From Gammaproteobacteria bacterium (GTDB taxonomy: Bacteria > Pseudomonadota > Gammaproteobacteria > JAADGQ01): 39,354 nt of DNA. The DNA lies in contig WFXF01000074.1 of NCBI GenBank assembly GCA_015490755.1, forward strand, positions 1-39,354, read 5' to 3'. The notes under the pieces were generated by a model. The model worked only from the letters and a program-made list of their open reading frames with translations, had not been told where the DNA came from and made no database searches. This document shows, one piece after another, positions 1 to 10,308 of this stretch. Within the stretch, counting starts at the first letter, position 1, and each line of letters opens with the position of its first letter. A program made the position numbers and the translations under genes.

Positions 1-367
1 CCGTATCGAGACGCAAACCACCATTGGGGCAATTCACTCCAGCGGGCTCAGGGATTGTATTAATAAGAGCCTGGAGCCCATTCTCACCATTGGTGCCATC
101 AGCTCCCGGAGCACCATTACAAACTTTTTTGGTTGTATCAACTTCACTAGCATCTAATACACCATTACTATTTTCATCAATGCCTGTCTCTATCAATACA
201 CCCCCATAAAGACATTCATTATCACCTGTAAAAATTGTTTGAGTTCTTGTTGCAACAGAAGGATCAGTACCGACAGGTGGACCCTGTTTTTTTTCACCAA
301 TACAGGCAGCAAGGCTGGGGATTAAAAGGAGTAATACTACTGATTTAATAATGGTTTTCATGATCAT
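1..367 (-). CDS. Partial lipoprotein with a Cys/Asp-rich repeat and collagen-like turn (3' end missing)
   Basis: This frame is open to the left edge, so about 122 N-terminal residues are visible and the C-terminus is lost. The ATG at 367 is preferred over the one at 361 because a GGAGGG ribosome site (375-380) lies 7 bases upstream of it. The protein starts with a short basic segment, a hydrophobic stretch and the lipobox LAAC, so it should be lipidated and membrane-anchored. After a linker comes a module with the pattern C-L-Y-G-G, G-x-D-x-N-x-N-G-x-L-D-x-x-E-V and V-C-N-G, followed by short Gly-rich repeats. Such modules recur in tandem in large surface lipoproteins of environmental proteobacteria (DUF7151-like, from memory). 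The function is unknown. Its right neighbour, the radical SAM gene, is on the same strand 160 bases upstream, so a shared transcript is possible but unproven. Confidence 0.75.
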   Translation of the reverse strand, partial: MIMKTIIKSVVLLLLIPSLAACIGEKKQGPPVGTDPSVATRTQTIFTGDNECLYGGVLIETGIDENSNGVLDASEVDTTKKVCNGAPGADGTNGENGLQALINTIPEPAGVNCPNGGLRLDT

Positions 368-527
368 GATAAAACCCTCCATTAAATTGGGTTGTTGTGA
401 TCAGTATATGCTCCATCCACTAGAAAGAAAACAACAATCAGTTTTTAAAAATTGCCAGACACCTTCTGATGAACCTTGGTTATCCGCAGATTTCAACAGC
501 CTCCTATGCCAACCCCTTTCTATTTTA

Positions 528-1613
528 CTACCTGAAATCACTCAATTTGACGGGTTGGCTCCTGGCTCCCCACGTTCCCATCTGCTCCTCAAACACTCCA
601 CTGCACTGGGTTCCACATTTTTTGCAAGTGCCGTTATGCTCTATATTCCAGTCACTTAAAACATACCAGTCGCGGCCAATGAGTCGCTCTCCACACTCAT
701 GACAATAAGTACTTTCACCTTTTTTATCGTGAACATTGCCTGTGTAAACATAACGAACCCCATTTTTCAGTGCGATTTCCCGAGCCTGTATGAGGGTGTT
801 CATTGGTGTAGAAGGGTAATTTTTCATTTTCCAGTCTGGATGAAATGCAGTAAAGTGCATGGGCACATCCGGTCCCAGTTTTTCAGCCACCCATTGGGTC
901 ATTTTCTCGATCTCTTGAGGGGAATCATTTTCACCAGGAATCAATAAAGTGGTGAGCTCCAGCCACACATCCGTTTCATGTTTTACATACTGCAACGTAT
1001 CGAGAATATTATTGAGGTGTGAGCCGGTTAACTTGTGGTAGAATCTCTCGGTAAACGCCTTAAGATCAATATTTGTCGCATCCATATGAGCAAAAAACTC
1101 TTTGCGGGGTTCTTCGCAAATATAGCCAGCGGTAACGGCAACCGACTTTATATATTTCTCTCTGCAGGCGATGGCGGTATCAATTGCATATTCAAGGAAG
1201 ATGACCGGATCATTGTAGGTGTATGCAACACTGCGGCAACCCGTTTGCTCAGCGACTTGGGAAATGAGTTCTGGAGATGCTTGGTCTGCCAGGGTATTCA
1301 TTTCACGGGATTTGCTCATGTCCCAATTTTGACAATATTTACAGGCCAGATTGCAGCCCGCCGTACCGAATGAGAGAACGGGCGTACCCGGTAGAAAATG
1401 GTTGAGCGGCTTTTTTTCGATCGGGTCAATACAGTAACCGCTGGAACGGCCATAAGTCGTACTCACTATTTGCCCGCCATAATTTGCACGTACAAAGCAC
1501 AAACCTTGCTGGCCTTCATGTAGCTTGCAGTAGCGCGGGCATAAATCACATTGAGCTCGTTCTTTATCCAGTTTATGCCAATATTTGGTCATTTTGTATT
1601 CAGAATTCTTCAT
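528..1613 (-). CDS. amrS: AmmeMemoRadiSam system radical SAM enzyme
   Basis: A 361-residue radical S-adenosylmethionine protein. The iron-sulfur motif C-N-L-A-C-K-Y-C is at residues 87-94 (C87, C91, C94). An N-terminal Cys cluster (C22, C25, C29, C39) and a C-terminal rubredoxin-like set (Y-C-H-E-C-G, then C-K-K-C-G) suggest additional metal or iron-sulfur sites. Length and motif order match the radical SAM partner that co-occurs with MEMO and AMMECR1 proteins; both partner genes lie directly upstream on the opposite strand, which makes the assignment strong. The start at 1613 has a GGAGA ribosome site 7 bases upstream. The substrate of the bacterial system is not established to my knowledge; a protein or nucleic acid modification chemistry is only a guess. 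Confidence 0.93.
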   Translation of the reverse strand: MKNSEYKMTKYWHKLDKERAQCDLCPRYCKLHEGQQGLCFVRANYGGQIVSTTYGRSSGYCIDPIEKKPLNHFLPGTPVLSFGTAGCNLACKYCQNWDMSKSREMNTLADQASPELISQVAEQTGCRSVAYTYNDPVIFLEYAIDTAIACREKYIKSVAVTAGYICEEPRKEFFAHMDATNIDLKAFTERFYHKLTGSHLNNILDTLQYVKHETDVWLELTTLLIPGENDSPQEIEKMTQWVAEKLGPDVPMHFTAFHPDWKMKNYPSTPMNTLIQAREIALKNGVRYVYTGNVHDKKGESTYCHECGERLIGRDWYVLSDWNIEHNGTCKKCGTQCSGVFEEQMGTWGARSQPVKLSDFR

Positions 1614-1631
1614 GCACTTTCTCCGGTGACA

Positions 1632-1660
1632 TTGGATAATGGTCGTGTCGACCTTATACT
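1632..1660 (+). promoter_or_regulatory. Predicted sigma-70 type promoter of the MEMO/AMMECR1 genes
   Basis: TTGGAT (1632-1637) and TATACT (1655-1660) are separated by exactly 17 bases, 32 bases before the MEMO-like start codon. The -10 matches consensus at 5 of 6 positions, the -35 at only 3. The same 78-base gap must also hold the promoter of the divergent radical SAM gene. Confidence 0.4.
1641..1653. promoter_or_regulatory. Inverted repeat within the divergent promoter (possible operator)
   Basis: GGTCG-TGT-CGACC is a perfect 5-base dyad with a 3-base centre. It lies between the predicted -35 and -10 of the plus-strand promoter and in the gap shared with the divergent radical SAM gene. A repressor bound here could control both directions. 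The arms are short, so chance occurrence is not excluded. Confidence 0.3.
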
Positions 1661-1691
1661 TAATATGTAGTGCTTAACGGAGAAAATTACA

Positions 1692-2477
1692 ATGACGATT
1701 GTAAGAGAGCCTGCTGTTGCTGGGCTTTTTTATCCTGAGGATGCGTATGTATTGCAGCATTCGTTGAATGAGATGTTAAATAAAGTTCCTGTGACGGACC
1801 TTGAACCAAGAGCGATTATTGTACCCCATGCCGGTTATATTTATTCCGGTGAAGTTGCCGCAAGTGCTTACAAGCTTTTAGAGCCGATGAAAAATAAAAT
1901 TCATCGTGTTGTTCTGCTGGGCCCAGCACATCGAGTGGCCGTATCAGGCTGCGCTTTGAGCCGTGCGGAATATTTTCGGACACCGCTGGGTGATATCCCG
2001 ATTGATACTGAGGCGGTACAAAACCTATTGCAAAATTCCAATGCTCAATTGAGTGATCTTGCTCATCAGGAAGAGCACAGCCTGGAAGTTCAATTGCCTT
2101 TTTTGCAAACAGTATTGCATGAGTTTTGTCTGGTTCCTGTTGTTGTGGGGCAGATGGAAGCCAGTGCGATTATGGATGTATTAGAACTGTTTTGGGAAGA
2201 TCCGGCTACACTTTTTGTTGTCAGCTCTGATTTAAGCCATTTTCATGATTACCTTTCTGCACAAAAAATTGATCGGCAGACAACTTCGGCCATAGAGCAG
2301 TTGCAGTTTGATTACATTTCGGGTGAAATGGCGTGTGGTGCTTATCCGGTGAATGGACTGCTGAAGCTTGCTAAAAAGCATCATCTGCAATGTCAAACGC
2401 TTGATTTGAGAAATTCAGGTGATACCGCTGGTGATAAAAGTCGAGTCGTGGGGTATGGTGCTTATGCCTTCTACTAA
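1692..2477 (+). CDS. amrB: AmmeMemoRadiSam system protein B (MEMO-like)
   Basis: A 261-residue protein of the MEMO family, relatives of extradiol dioxygenases. Visible family landmarks are V-P-H-A-G-Y near residues 45-49, G-P-A-H at 77-80, E-E-H-S-L-E-V-Q-L-P-F at 127-137, S-S-D-L-S-H-F-H at 178-185 and M-A-C-G near 213-216. H46, H80 and C215 correspond by context to the metal-binding His/His/Cys set described for human MEMO1. The start has a GGAG site 8 bases upstream. The last 14 bases overlap the AMMECR1-like gene, so the two are probably translationally coupled. The biochemical role in bacteria is unknown; a redox or metal-dependent step together with the radical SAM enzyme is inference from gene linkage. 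Confidence 0.93.
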   Translation: MTIVREPAVAGLFYPEDAYVLQHSLNEMLNKVPVTDLEPRAIIVPHAGYIYSGEVAASAYKLLEPMKNKIHRVVLLGPAHRVAVSGCALSRAEYFRTPLGDIPIDTEAVQNLLQNSNAQLSDLAHQEEHSLEVQLPFLQTVLHEFCLVPVVVGQMEASAIMDVLELFWEDPATLFVVSSDLSHFHDYLSAQKIDRQTTSAIEQLQFDYISGEMACGAYPVNGLLKLAKKHHLQCQTLDLRNSGDTAGDKSRVVGYGAYAFY

Positions 2478-3048
2478 TGCTCCTTATACCGAAAAAGAGC
2501 AGGCACTGCTTCTATCCATCGCTGCAAAATCGATTCAATCCGGTTTGCAGAGTGGCGAACCGTTGCATGTTGAATTAAATAATTTCCCGCCATCGCTGAC
2601 GCAGATTGCCGCAACTTTTGTTACTTTAAAAATCAATAAAAAATTGCGAGGCTGTATTGGCCGATTAAGTGCAGACCGCCCGCTGGTTGAAGATGTTGCC
2701 AAAAATGCATTTGCTGCGGCATTCAGTGATCCACGCTTTCCAAGCCTATCGGAGAGTGAATACTCTCATCTCGACATTCATATCTCCATCTTGTCAAAGC
2801 CTGAACCGGTTTCATTTGAAAGCGAAGCCAATTTGCTGGAAAAAATCCGTCCAGGCATTGATGGCTTAATATTATCTGAATCTTGTCAACGAGGTACGTT
2901 TTTACCCAGCGTTTGGGAAAGTCTGCCAGACAAAGCCAGCTTTTTAAGTCACCTCAAACAGAAAGCAGGTTTGCCCGCAGATTACTGGTCAGACACTATC
3001 AGAGTTGAGCGTTATACGACCTTTTCATTTGAGGGGAGAACCCGATAA
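2464..3048 (+). CDS. amrA: AmmeMemoRadiSam system protein A (AMMECR1 domain)
   Basis: A 194-residue protein carrying the AMMECR1 signature L-R-G-C-I-G-R-L at residues 61-68, the most conserved stretch of the family. The start at 2464 is chosen because family members begin just before the helix containing the T-E-K-E-Q-A-L-L segment; in-frame ATGs at 2419 and 2455 would add residues encoded over the MEMO-like gene that look non-native. It overlaps the preceding gene by 14 bases. The AMMECR1 fold is small and globular, without signal peptide or membrane segment, so the protein is cytoplasmic. Its function is not known in detail; the three-way linkage with amrS and amrB says it works in the same pathway. 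Confidence 0.92.
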   Translation: MPSTNAPYTEKEQALLLSIAAKSIQSGLQSGEPLHVELNNFPPSLTQIAATFVTLKINKKLRGCIGRLSADRPLVEDVAKNAFAAAFSDPRFPSLSESEYSHLDIHISILSKPEPVSFESEANLLEKIRPGIDGLILSESCQRGTFLPSVWESLPDKASFLSHLKQKAGLPADYWSDTIRVERYTTFSFEGRTR

Positions 3049-3233
3049 AAAGAGGGCGGTATCCTTTAGTTTGTATTTTGCCGCTCTTTCCATAAGGTTC
3101 CGTTAAAAAATGTGGTATGAAATTGGCTGATGGTGAAATTACTATCTGAATGCGGAGATCATTAAACTCTTGAGTCAAGATGTTTTTAGCAGTTGTCGAT
3201 AGTCTATTGAACGGCTAATGGAGCAAAAAACAG

Positions 3234-4355
3234 ATGGAATTTGATGATTACTTAAAAATCATGGTAGAGCAAGATGCTTCGGATATTTATCTGACCACCG
3301 GAGCTCCCCCAAGTGCAAAGTTTCAGGGGCAAATGATGCCATTGAATAGTGAAAAGATGGCCCCTAATCGTGTCAAGGAGATTGCTTATGGCGCGATGAA
3401 TGCCGAACAGATTGCTGAATTTGAAACAAAGCCTGAGATGAATTTAGCACTTTCAGTCAAAGGTGTTGGGCGCTTTCGTATCAATATTTTTAAACAGCGA
3501 AATCAAGTAGGAATGGTGATTCGTAATATCAAAACAACCATTCCTACCATGAGTGATCTCCAGTTACCTCCTGTGTTAGCCAAGCTTGTCATGCAAAAAA
3601 GGGGTTTGATTCTTTTTGTTGGTGGCACAGGTTCGGGAAAGTCTACATCATTGGCCGCGTTACTCGATTATCGCAATGGGCATCATGCAGGACATATTAT
3701 TACGATTGAAGATCCCATTGAGTATGTTCATACGCATAAAAAAAGTATCGTGAATCAGCGCGAAGTGGGGGTGGATACGGATAGTTTTGAAGATGCTTTA
3801 AAAAATACACTGCGCCAGGCACCCGATGTTATTTTAATTGGTGAAATACGTGACCGTGAAACCATGGAGCATGCACTCGCTTTTGCTGAGACAGGGCATC
3901 TTGCCATTTCGACACTGCATGCCAATAATGCCAATCAGGCTTTTGACCGCATTATTAACTTTTTCCCAGAAGAGCGGCATAAACAGTTGTTGCTGGATTT
4001 ATCGTTGAACGTGCGTGGTTTTGTTTCACAGCGTTTGGTGCGAACGGTTGATAATAAACGAACGGCTGCGATTGAAATTCTTTTAGGTACACCATTAGTG
4101 GCGGATTTGATTCTCAAAAGTGAGATATCAAAAATTAAAGAGGTGATGGAAAAGTCAGAAAACCTGGGAATGCAGACCTTTGATACCGCGTTATACAGGT
4201 TATATCGAGAAGGGCGTATCAGTTTTGAAGAGGCATTGCGTAATGCAGATTCTCAAAATAATCTACGTTTACGGATCAGTCTGGATGAGAAAAAAGAGAG
4301 TAAGTCTGAACCATCTTTAGCTTTGGAGCTAGAAGATGACGGGGGGGAGGTTTAA
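3234..4355 (+). CDS. pilU: Type IV pilus retraction-type ATPase PilU
   Basis: A 373-residue PilT/PilU-family ATPase. The Walker A motif GGTGSGKS is at 130-137, the Asp-box region I-T-I-E-D-P-I-E at 157-164, the Walker B-type segment L-I-G-E-I-R-D at 202-208 and the His box H-L-A-I-S-T-L-H-A-N at 223-232. The N-terminus (M-E-F-D-D-Y-L-K, A-S-D-I-Y-L-T-T-G) and the acidic C-terminal extension resemble PilU rather than PilT. It would work in the cytoplasm at the pilus base, helping pilus retraction with PilT, which is not in this window. A GGAG site precedes the start. The gene ends at a strong terminator shared with groL; the pilMNOPQ complex is about 20 kb away. Confidence 0.92.
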   Translation: MEFDDYLKIMVEQDASDIYLTTGAPPSAKFQGQMMPLNSEKMAPNRVKEIAYGAMNAEQIAEFETKPEMNLALSVKGVGRFRINIFKQRNQVGMVIRNIKTTIPTMSDLQLPPVLAKLVMQKRGLILFVGGTGSGKSTSLAALLDYRNGHHAGHIITIEDPIEYVHTHKKSIVNQREVGVDTDSFEDALKNTLRQAPDVILIGEIRDRETMEHALAFAETGHLAISTLHANNANQAFDRIINFFPEERHKQLLLDLSLNVRGFVSQRLVRTVDNKRTAAIEILLGTPLVADLILKSEISKIKEVMEKSENLGMQTFDTALYRLYREGRISFEEALRNADSQNNLRLRISLDEKKESKSEPSLALELEDDGGEV

Positions 4356-4360
4356 AACAA

Positions 4361-4394
4361 AAAAGCCCTGCTGTTTCCAGCAGGGCTTTTTTTG
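4361..4394. terminator. Bidirectional rho-independent terminator between pilU and groL
   Basis: A perfect 13-base stem (4361-4373 with 4378-4390) has a 4-base loop, AAAA on the left and a T run on the right. It can therefore end transcription of pilU on plus and of groSL on minus. Confidence 0.92.
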
Positions 4395-4423
4395 GTCACA
4401 TGAATGCAGACCGGTATGATTTT

Positions 4424-6094
<1,671 letters not shown>

Positions 6095-6142
6095 TTAAAT
6101 TTTTAAGTAACTATTTATTAATTGAATGGAATCAGAAGCGGG

Positions 6143-6433
6143 TTAAGCTTCGATAACTGCCATGATGTCGTCTTCACGCATCACTAACAGCTCTTCACCA
6201 TCAACCTTGATTTCAGTGCCTGAGTATTTGCCGAATAAAACTGAATCGCCTTCTTTCAGGTCAAGTGGACGAACGTCGCCATTTTCCAGAATTTTACCGT
6301 TACCCACTGCAATGATTTCACCACGCATTGGTTTTTCTGTGGCTGAATCAGGAAGCACGATACCGCCCGCAGATGTTGTTTCTTCTTCCAGGCGACGGAC
6401 AATGACGCGATCATGTAAAGGACGTACCTTCAT
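6143..6433 (-). CDS. groS: Co-chaperonin GroES (10 kDa)
   Basis: A 96-residue co-chaperonin. It begins [14 protein letters not shown], has the mobile-loop region [12 protein letters not shown] near residues 16-27 and ends with the family's D-D-I-M-A-V segment. It caps the GroEL cavity. It is the first gene of groSL, and a GGAG ribosome site precedes the start. Upstream lie a sigma-32 type promoter and a short inverted repeat. Confidence 0.98.
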   Translation of the reverse strand: MKVRPLHDRVIVRRLEEETTSAGGIVLPDSATEKPMRGEIIAVGNGKILENGDVRPLDLKEGDSVLFGKYSGTEIKVDGEELLVMREDDIMAVIEA

Positions 6434-6496
6434 CAGTGATTCTCCTAATAGTTTGTTTCAAATTAAGTTTTTATGAATAACGAGCGCTTTTTTGCA

Positions 6497-6514
6497 CACT
6501 CTCAATAAAGAGTG
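6497..6514. repeat. CIRCE-like inverted repeat in the groS leader
   Basis: CACTCT-CAATAA-AGAGTG is a perfect 6-base dyad that would start near the transcription start site of groS. It resembles the core of the HrcA operator CIRCE (CACTC...GAGTG), but the gap between the CACTC and GAGTG cores is 8 instead of 9 bases and the outer TTAG/CTAA parts are missing. It is therefore only a weak operator candidate. Confidence 0.3.
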
Positions 6515-6520
6515 ATAAAG

Positions 6521-6551
6521 ATAATAGGGGTGATTGTTTTGTAATCAAGGG
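6521..6551 (-). promoter_or_regulatory. Sigma-32 heat-shock promoter of groSL
   Basis: On the minus strand, CCCTTGAT (6551-6544) is followed after 13 bases by CCCCTATTAT (6530-6521). This matches the heat-shock consensus CTTGAA, a 13-14 base spacer and CCCCATNT well, at an appropriate distance from groS. Confidence 0.8.
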
Positions 6552-6573
6552 ATAAAGGAAAAATTTTTACAGC

Positions 6574-6602
6574 TTACCTATATTCACTGCTTTCGTTATA
6601 AT
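6574..6602 (+). promoter_or_regulatory. Predicted argH promoter
   Basis: A perfect -10 hexamer TATAAT (6597-6602) lies 37 bases before the argH start. The best -35 at 17-base spacing is the poor TTACCT (6574-6579), so the promoter may need an activator or be weak. Confidence 0.4.
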
Positions 6603-6611
6603 TTTGCACCT

Positions 6612-6625
6612 TGAATAAAATTACA
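6612..6625 (+). promoter_or_regulatory. Possible arginine-repressor (ArgR) half site
   Basis: TGAATAAAATTACA resembles the ARG box TGAAT-W4-ATTCA, with a good left half and a partial right half. It lies just downstream of the predicted argH -10, a position suited to repression. This is a resemblance only. Confidence 0.2.
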
Positions 6626-6639
6626 GACAGGTAACAGCA

Positions 6640-8037
6640 ATGGCAGCAGGTGATACATCGAATAAACTTTGGGCTGGGCGGTTTACGGAGCCAACAGATG
6701 CTTTCGTAGAGGCATTTACCGCATCGGTCGAGTTTGACCAGAGAATGTATAAACAGGATATTGCGGGTTCGATGGCGCATGCCCGTATGCTGGCTCATAT
6801 CGGTGTGCTGAGTGATTCTGATCGTGATGCCATTGTTGGCGGCTTGCAGTCCATTGAGAAAGAGATTGAAACGGGTGAGTTTGAGTGGTCGGTGGCACTG
6901 GAAGATGTGCATATGAATATTGAAGCACGTCTGACAGAAAAAATTGGTATTGCAGGTAAAAAGCTGCATACCGGCCGTTCGCGTAATGATCAGGTGGCGA
7001 CCGATATGCGCCTCTATCTGCGTGATGCCATTGATCAGATTGCGATCGAATTACAGCGCTTGCAAAATGCTTTACTGGATGTGGCGGCTAACGAGGCTGA
7101 AACAGTCATGCCGGGCTTTACGCATCTACAAGTAGCGCAGCCCGTCACGCTTGGACATCACTTGATGGCGTGGTTTGAGATGTTGTCACGCGATTATGAT
7201 CGGTTGAAGGATTGTCGCAAACGAGTCAATGTGATGCCTCTGGGTTCAGCAGCACTGGCGGGAACCAGTTATCCGATTGATCGAGCCTATACCGCTGAGT
7301 TGCTTGGCTTTGATGCACCTACTGAAAATTCACTGGATTCTGTGAGTGATCGTGACTTTATTATCGAGTTCAATGCCGCTGCTGCACTGTTGATGACACA
7401 CTTGTCGCGTTTTTCTGAAGAGTTGGTTGTCTGGTCATCGGCTCAGTTTGGTTTTGTTGAATTGTCAGACAGCTTTTGTACCGGTTCATCCATCATGCCG
7501 CAAAAGAAAAACCCGGATGTGCCCGAACTGGTGCGTGGCAAAGCGGGACGTGTGACGGGTAATTTGATCTCGCTGCTGATGCTGATGAAAGCGCAGCCAC
7601 TGGCTTATAATAAAGATAATCAGGAAGATAAAGAGCCGCTGTTTGATACCATTGATACGCTTAGAGGTTCGCTGAAAGTTTTTGCTGACATGATTCCTGC
7701 AATGGCAATCAATCGGGAAAATATGGCGAAAGCGGCGCTCCAGGGCTTTTCAACAGCAACGGATCTTGCTGACTACCTCGTGCGTAAAGGCGTTGCTTTT
7801 CGTGATGCGCATGAAGTGGTGGGTAAGGCGGTGCGTCTGGGTGTTGAGCAGTCGAAAGATCTGAGTGAAATGACGCTGGATGAGCTACGTAGATTTTCTG
7901 ACGCGATTGAAAGTGATGTATTTGATGTTTTGACGCTGGAAGGTTCATTGGCAGCGCGCGACCATTTGGGGGGAACAGCACCTAATCAAGTGCGGGCTGC
8001 CATCAAGAGAGCGCGAGCGCGGATGCTGTCTGCGTGA
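6640..8037 (+). CDS. argH: Argininosuccinate lyase
   Basis: A 465-residue enzyme of the fumarase/aspartase superfamily. It splits argininosuccinate into arginine and fumarate, the last step of arginine synthesis, in the cytoplasm. The superfamily signature [12 protein letters not shown] is at residues 282-293, with the catalytic serine at 283. The T-G-R-S-R-N-D-Q segment near 111-118 and the T-H-L-Q segment near 161 are also present. Length is normal. No other arg gene is in the window. Its stop codon overlaps the GTG start of lptD by 4 bases, so an arginine gene is translationally coupled to an outer-membrane assembly gene. Confidence 0.97.
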   Translation: MAAGDTSNKLWAGRFTEPTDAFVEAFTASVEFDQRMYKQDIAGSMAHARMLAHIGVLSDSDRDAIVGGLQSIEKEIETGEFEWSVALEDVHMNIEARLTEKIGIAGKKLHTGRSRNDQVATDMRLYLRDAIDQIAIELQRLQNALLDVAANEAETVMPGFTHLQVAQPVTLGHHLMAWFEMLSRDYDRLKDCRKRVNVMPLGSAALAGTSYPIDRAYTAELLGFDAPTENSLDSVSDRDFIIEFNAAAALLMTHLSRFSEELVVWSSAQFGFVELSDSFCTGSSIMPQKKNPDVPELVRGKAGRVTGNLISLLMLMKAQPLAYNKDNQEDKEPLFDTIDTLRGSLKVFADMIPAMAINRENMAKAALQGFSTATDLADYLVRKGVAFRDAHEVVGKAVRLGVEQSKDLSEMTLDELRRFSDAIESDVFDVLTLEGSLAARDHLGGTAPNQVRAAIKRARARMLSA

Positions 8038-10265
8038 AAAATATTCGGTGGAGCAAGTGGCTGAGCCTGTTTTGCATACTTGTGACACCACATTCGCTGT
8101 TTGCAGAATCGAAGTTGCTGGATTCGATTGATTTGACTCCTTTGCAGCAATGCCCACCGTGGCAGGGTATATATCGATCTGTCACGCCATGGAAAGGTGA
8201 TGAAGCATTAGCGCCACTCTATTTGACCGCTGATCGTGTAACGACGACTAATAACGGCGATTTTGTTCTTGATGGTGGTGTAGTGATTCAGAGAGCGGGT
8301 CAAACGCTTCGTTCAGACTCTGCGATATATCAACAAGAGAGATCTCAAGTGTTTGCTGAAGGTTCAATTAATTTTCAGCAAGATGCTTTTTTGTTAACCA
8401 GCCATGATGCAATATTTTCACTGGATCAAAAGCAGGGCGAGTTCAGTGATGCTGAATTTTTCATGACAGATATTAATGGGCGGGGTCGTGCTGAAATGAT
8501 ATCGATTGACACTCCTGAGAGGGTTCGTCTGAAAACAGCGCGTTATACCTCATGTCGCCCCGGCAATGATGATTGGTATTTGAGTTCACCTGAAATAAAG
8601 CTGGATAAAAAAAACTCGGTCGGCAGTGCGCGTCATGTTGTGCTGACCTTTAAACAGGTTCCTTTTTTTTATTTTCCATATATTTCATTCCCGATTGATG
8701 ATCAACGTAAATCGGGCTTGTTGCCACCCCGAATTATTAATTCGAGTCAGTCAGGCTTTCAAATCAGCATGCCTTATTATTGGAATATTGCACCACAGTA
8801 TGATGCGACTTTAACACCAGTCTATATGGCGGAGCGTGGTATACAATTAAAGAATGAATTTCGTTATTTAAGCCGTTTTGGTATGGGTACACTTCAAGCC
8901 GATTTTTTACCGAAAGATAAAATTTATGGTCAAAGTCGGGTGTTTTATAACTATAAACATGATGGTTCAATTGCTAAAAACTGGAATTTGGCACTGCGGT
9001 TTAAACAAGTTTCCGATAAGAACTATTTTGAAGATTTAGGTGGCAGCCTTGCCCGTTCTAGTGCGCGCTATGTTGAGCGTCGTTTAGATTTAAGTTACGG
9101 CGGTAATATAGGGCGCTTTAAAATACGACTGCAAAACCATCAGATTGTCGATAAAAACCTGGCGAATTCATCGCGCCCTTATCAACGCTTGCCACAGCTT
9201 ACTTATGATCTGCCACAGCAAAAATTGGGCCCTATACAATTTGATTTAAAAAGTGAGCTGGTACGTTTTGACCGCACAGGGCGTATCAATGCAGTTCGCG
9301 CAGATTTACAGCCTAAAATCAGTGCACCATTCAGCAAGCAAACGGGATTTTTTAAACCTCAATTGACATTGCGTCACACGACCTATGCGCTGAGTGGTGC
9401 AGTGGATGATGATGCTGAAAAGAAGCTTTTGCGTACGGTGCCGATTGTGAGTGTAGACAGTGGGCTGTTTTTTGAGCGGGATACATCGTGGGGTAAAAGG
9501 CCATTGCTGCATACGCTGGAGCCACGCCTTTTTTATCTTAATATACCTTTCAGGGATCAATCTGAATTGCCTCGTTTTGATGCAGGCATGCCCAGTTTGA
9601 ATTTTTCACGACTATTTCAGGAAAATCGTTTTAGCGGCAGTGATCGAGTGGGAGATGCTGATCAACTGACGGTCGCATTAACTTCACGTCTGTTGGATGG
9701 TAATAATGGACGGGAATATCTTCAGGTACGAATGGGTCAGATACAGTATTTTGAGGATCGCTTGGTTCAGTTATCTGGAACGGGTATGGAAACGGTAAGT
9801 CAATCAGATACTTTGGGTGAGATTAAATTTAGCTTGAATAATCATTGGAGTGGAAAAACAGAGCTTCGTTGGGAGTCGGAAGGCGACAATCTTTATAAAA
9901 AAACGATACAACTGCAATATAAACCGAGTCGTCGTCATATTTTAAATTTAGGTTACCGTTTTGAAAAAGAGCGACAAAAACAGGTTGATATCTCATTTTT
10001 CTGGCAGGTATCAAATGCATGGAGTGCTGTAGGGCGCTGGAACTATTCGCAGTACGACAGCCGTTTATTAGAGTCATTAGCTGGAATTGAATACAGTAGC
10101 TGTTGTTGGGCTGTGCGGTTGTTGTCACAGCGCTTTCTGGTGGATAGTGCAAAAGAGGAATATGATGAATCGGTGTCACTGCAACTGGAACTGAAAGGCT
10201 TGTCAGCAATCGGACATGATATTCGTGAAATTCTGGAGCGTGGTATTCTTGGCTATGATGAATAA
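8034..10265 (+). CDS. lptD: LPS-assembly outer-membrane protein LptD
   Basis: A 743-residue outer-membrane protein that inserts lipopolysaccharide into the outer leaflet together with LptE. A signal peptide (about residues 1-25, ending L-F-A-E-S) is followed by an OstA-type periplasmic domain (about 60-170) and a long beta-barrel. The four cysteines expected for the two interdomain disulfides are present at C40, C174 and the adjacent pair C690-C691. The start is GTG at 8034, overlapping the argH stop (GTGA), so translation is probably coupled. surA, which encodes a chaperone needed for LptD folding, follows 43 bases later, a conserved pairing. Confidence 0.96.
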   Translation: MKNIRWSKWLSLFCILVTPHSLFAESKLLDSIDLTPLQQCPPWQGIYRSVTPWKGDEALAPLYLTADRVTTTNNGDFVLDGGVVIQRAGQTLRSDSAIYQQERSQVFAEGSINFQQDAFLLTSHDAIFSLDQKQGEFSDAEFFMTDINGRGRAEMISIDTPERVRLKTARYTSCRPGNDDWYLSSPEIKLDKKNSVGSARHVVLTFKQVPFFYFPYISFPIDDQRKSGLLPPRIINSSQSGFQISMPYYWNIAPQYDATLTPVYMAERGIQLKNEFRYLSRFGMGTLQADFLPKDKIYGQSRVFYNYKHDGSIAKNWNLALRFKQVSDKNYFEDLGGSLARSSARYVERRLDLSYGGNIGRFKIRLQNHQIVDKNLANSSRPYQRLPQLTYDLPQQKLGPIQFDLKSELVRFDRTGRINAVRADLQPKISAPFSKQTGFFKPQLTLRHTTYALSGAVDDDAEKKLLRTVPIVSVDSGLFFERDTSWGKRPLLHTLEPRLFYLNIPFRDQSELPRFDAGMPSLNFSRLFQENRFSGSDRVGDADQLTVALTSRLLDGNNGREYLQVRMGQIQYFEDRLVQLSGTGMETVSQSDTLGEIKFSLNNHWSGKTELRWESEGDNLYKKTIQLQYKPSRRHILNLGYRFEKERQKQVDISFFWQVSNAWSAVGRWNYSQYDSRLLESLAGIEYSSCCWAVRLLSQRFLVDSAKEEYDESVSLQLELKGLSAIGHDIREILERGILGYDE

Positions 10266-10308
10266 TATAAATTTTTTCGTGAACACTCTTATAGTAATTA
10301 GATAAAAA

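Noticed and set aside
2419-2463. Upstream start for the AMMECR1-like gene
   Set aside because: The added residues lie over the conserved end of the MEMO-like gene and extend beyond the usual family N-terminus.
3049-3110. Terminator after the AMMECR1-like gene
   Set aside because: AAAGAG and CTCTTT can pair, but with a two-base bulge, a long loop and no T run, so it is too weak to call.
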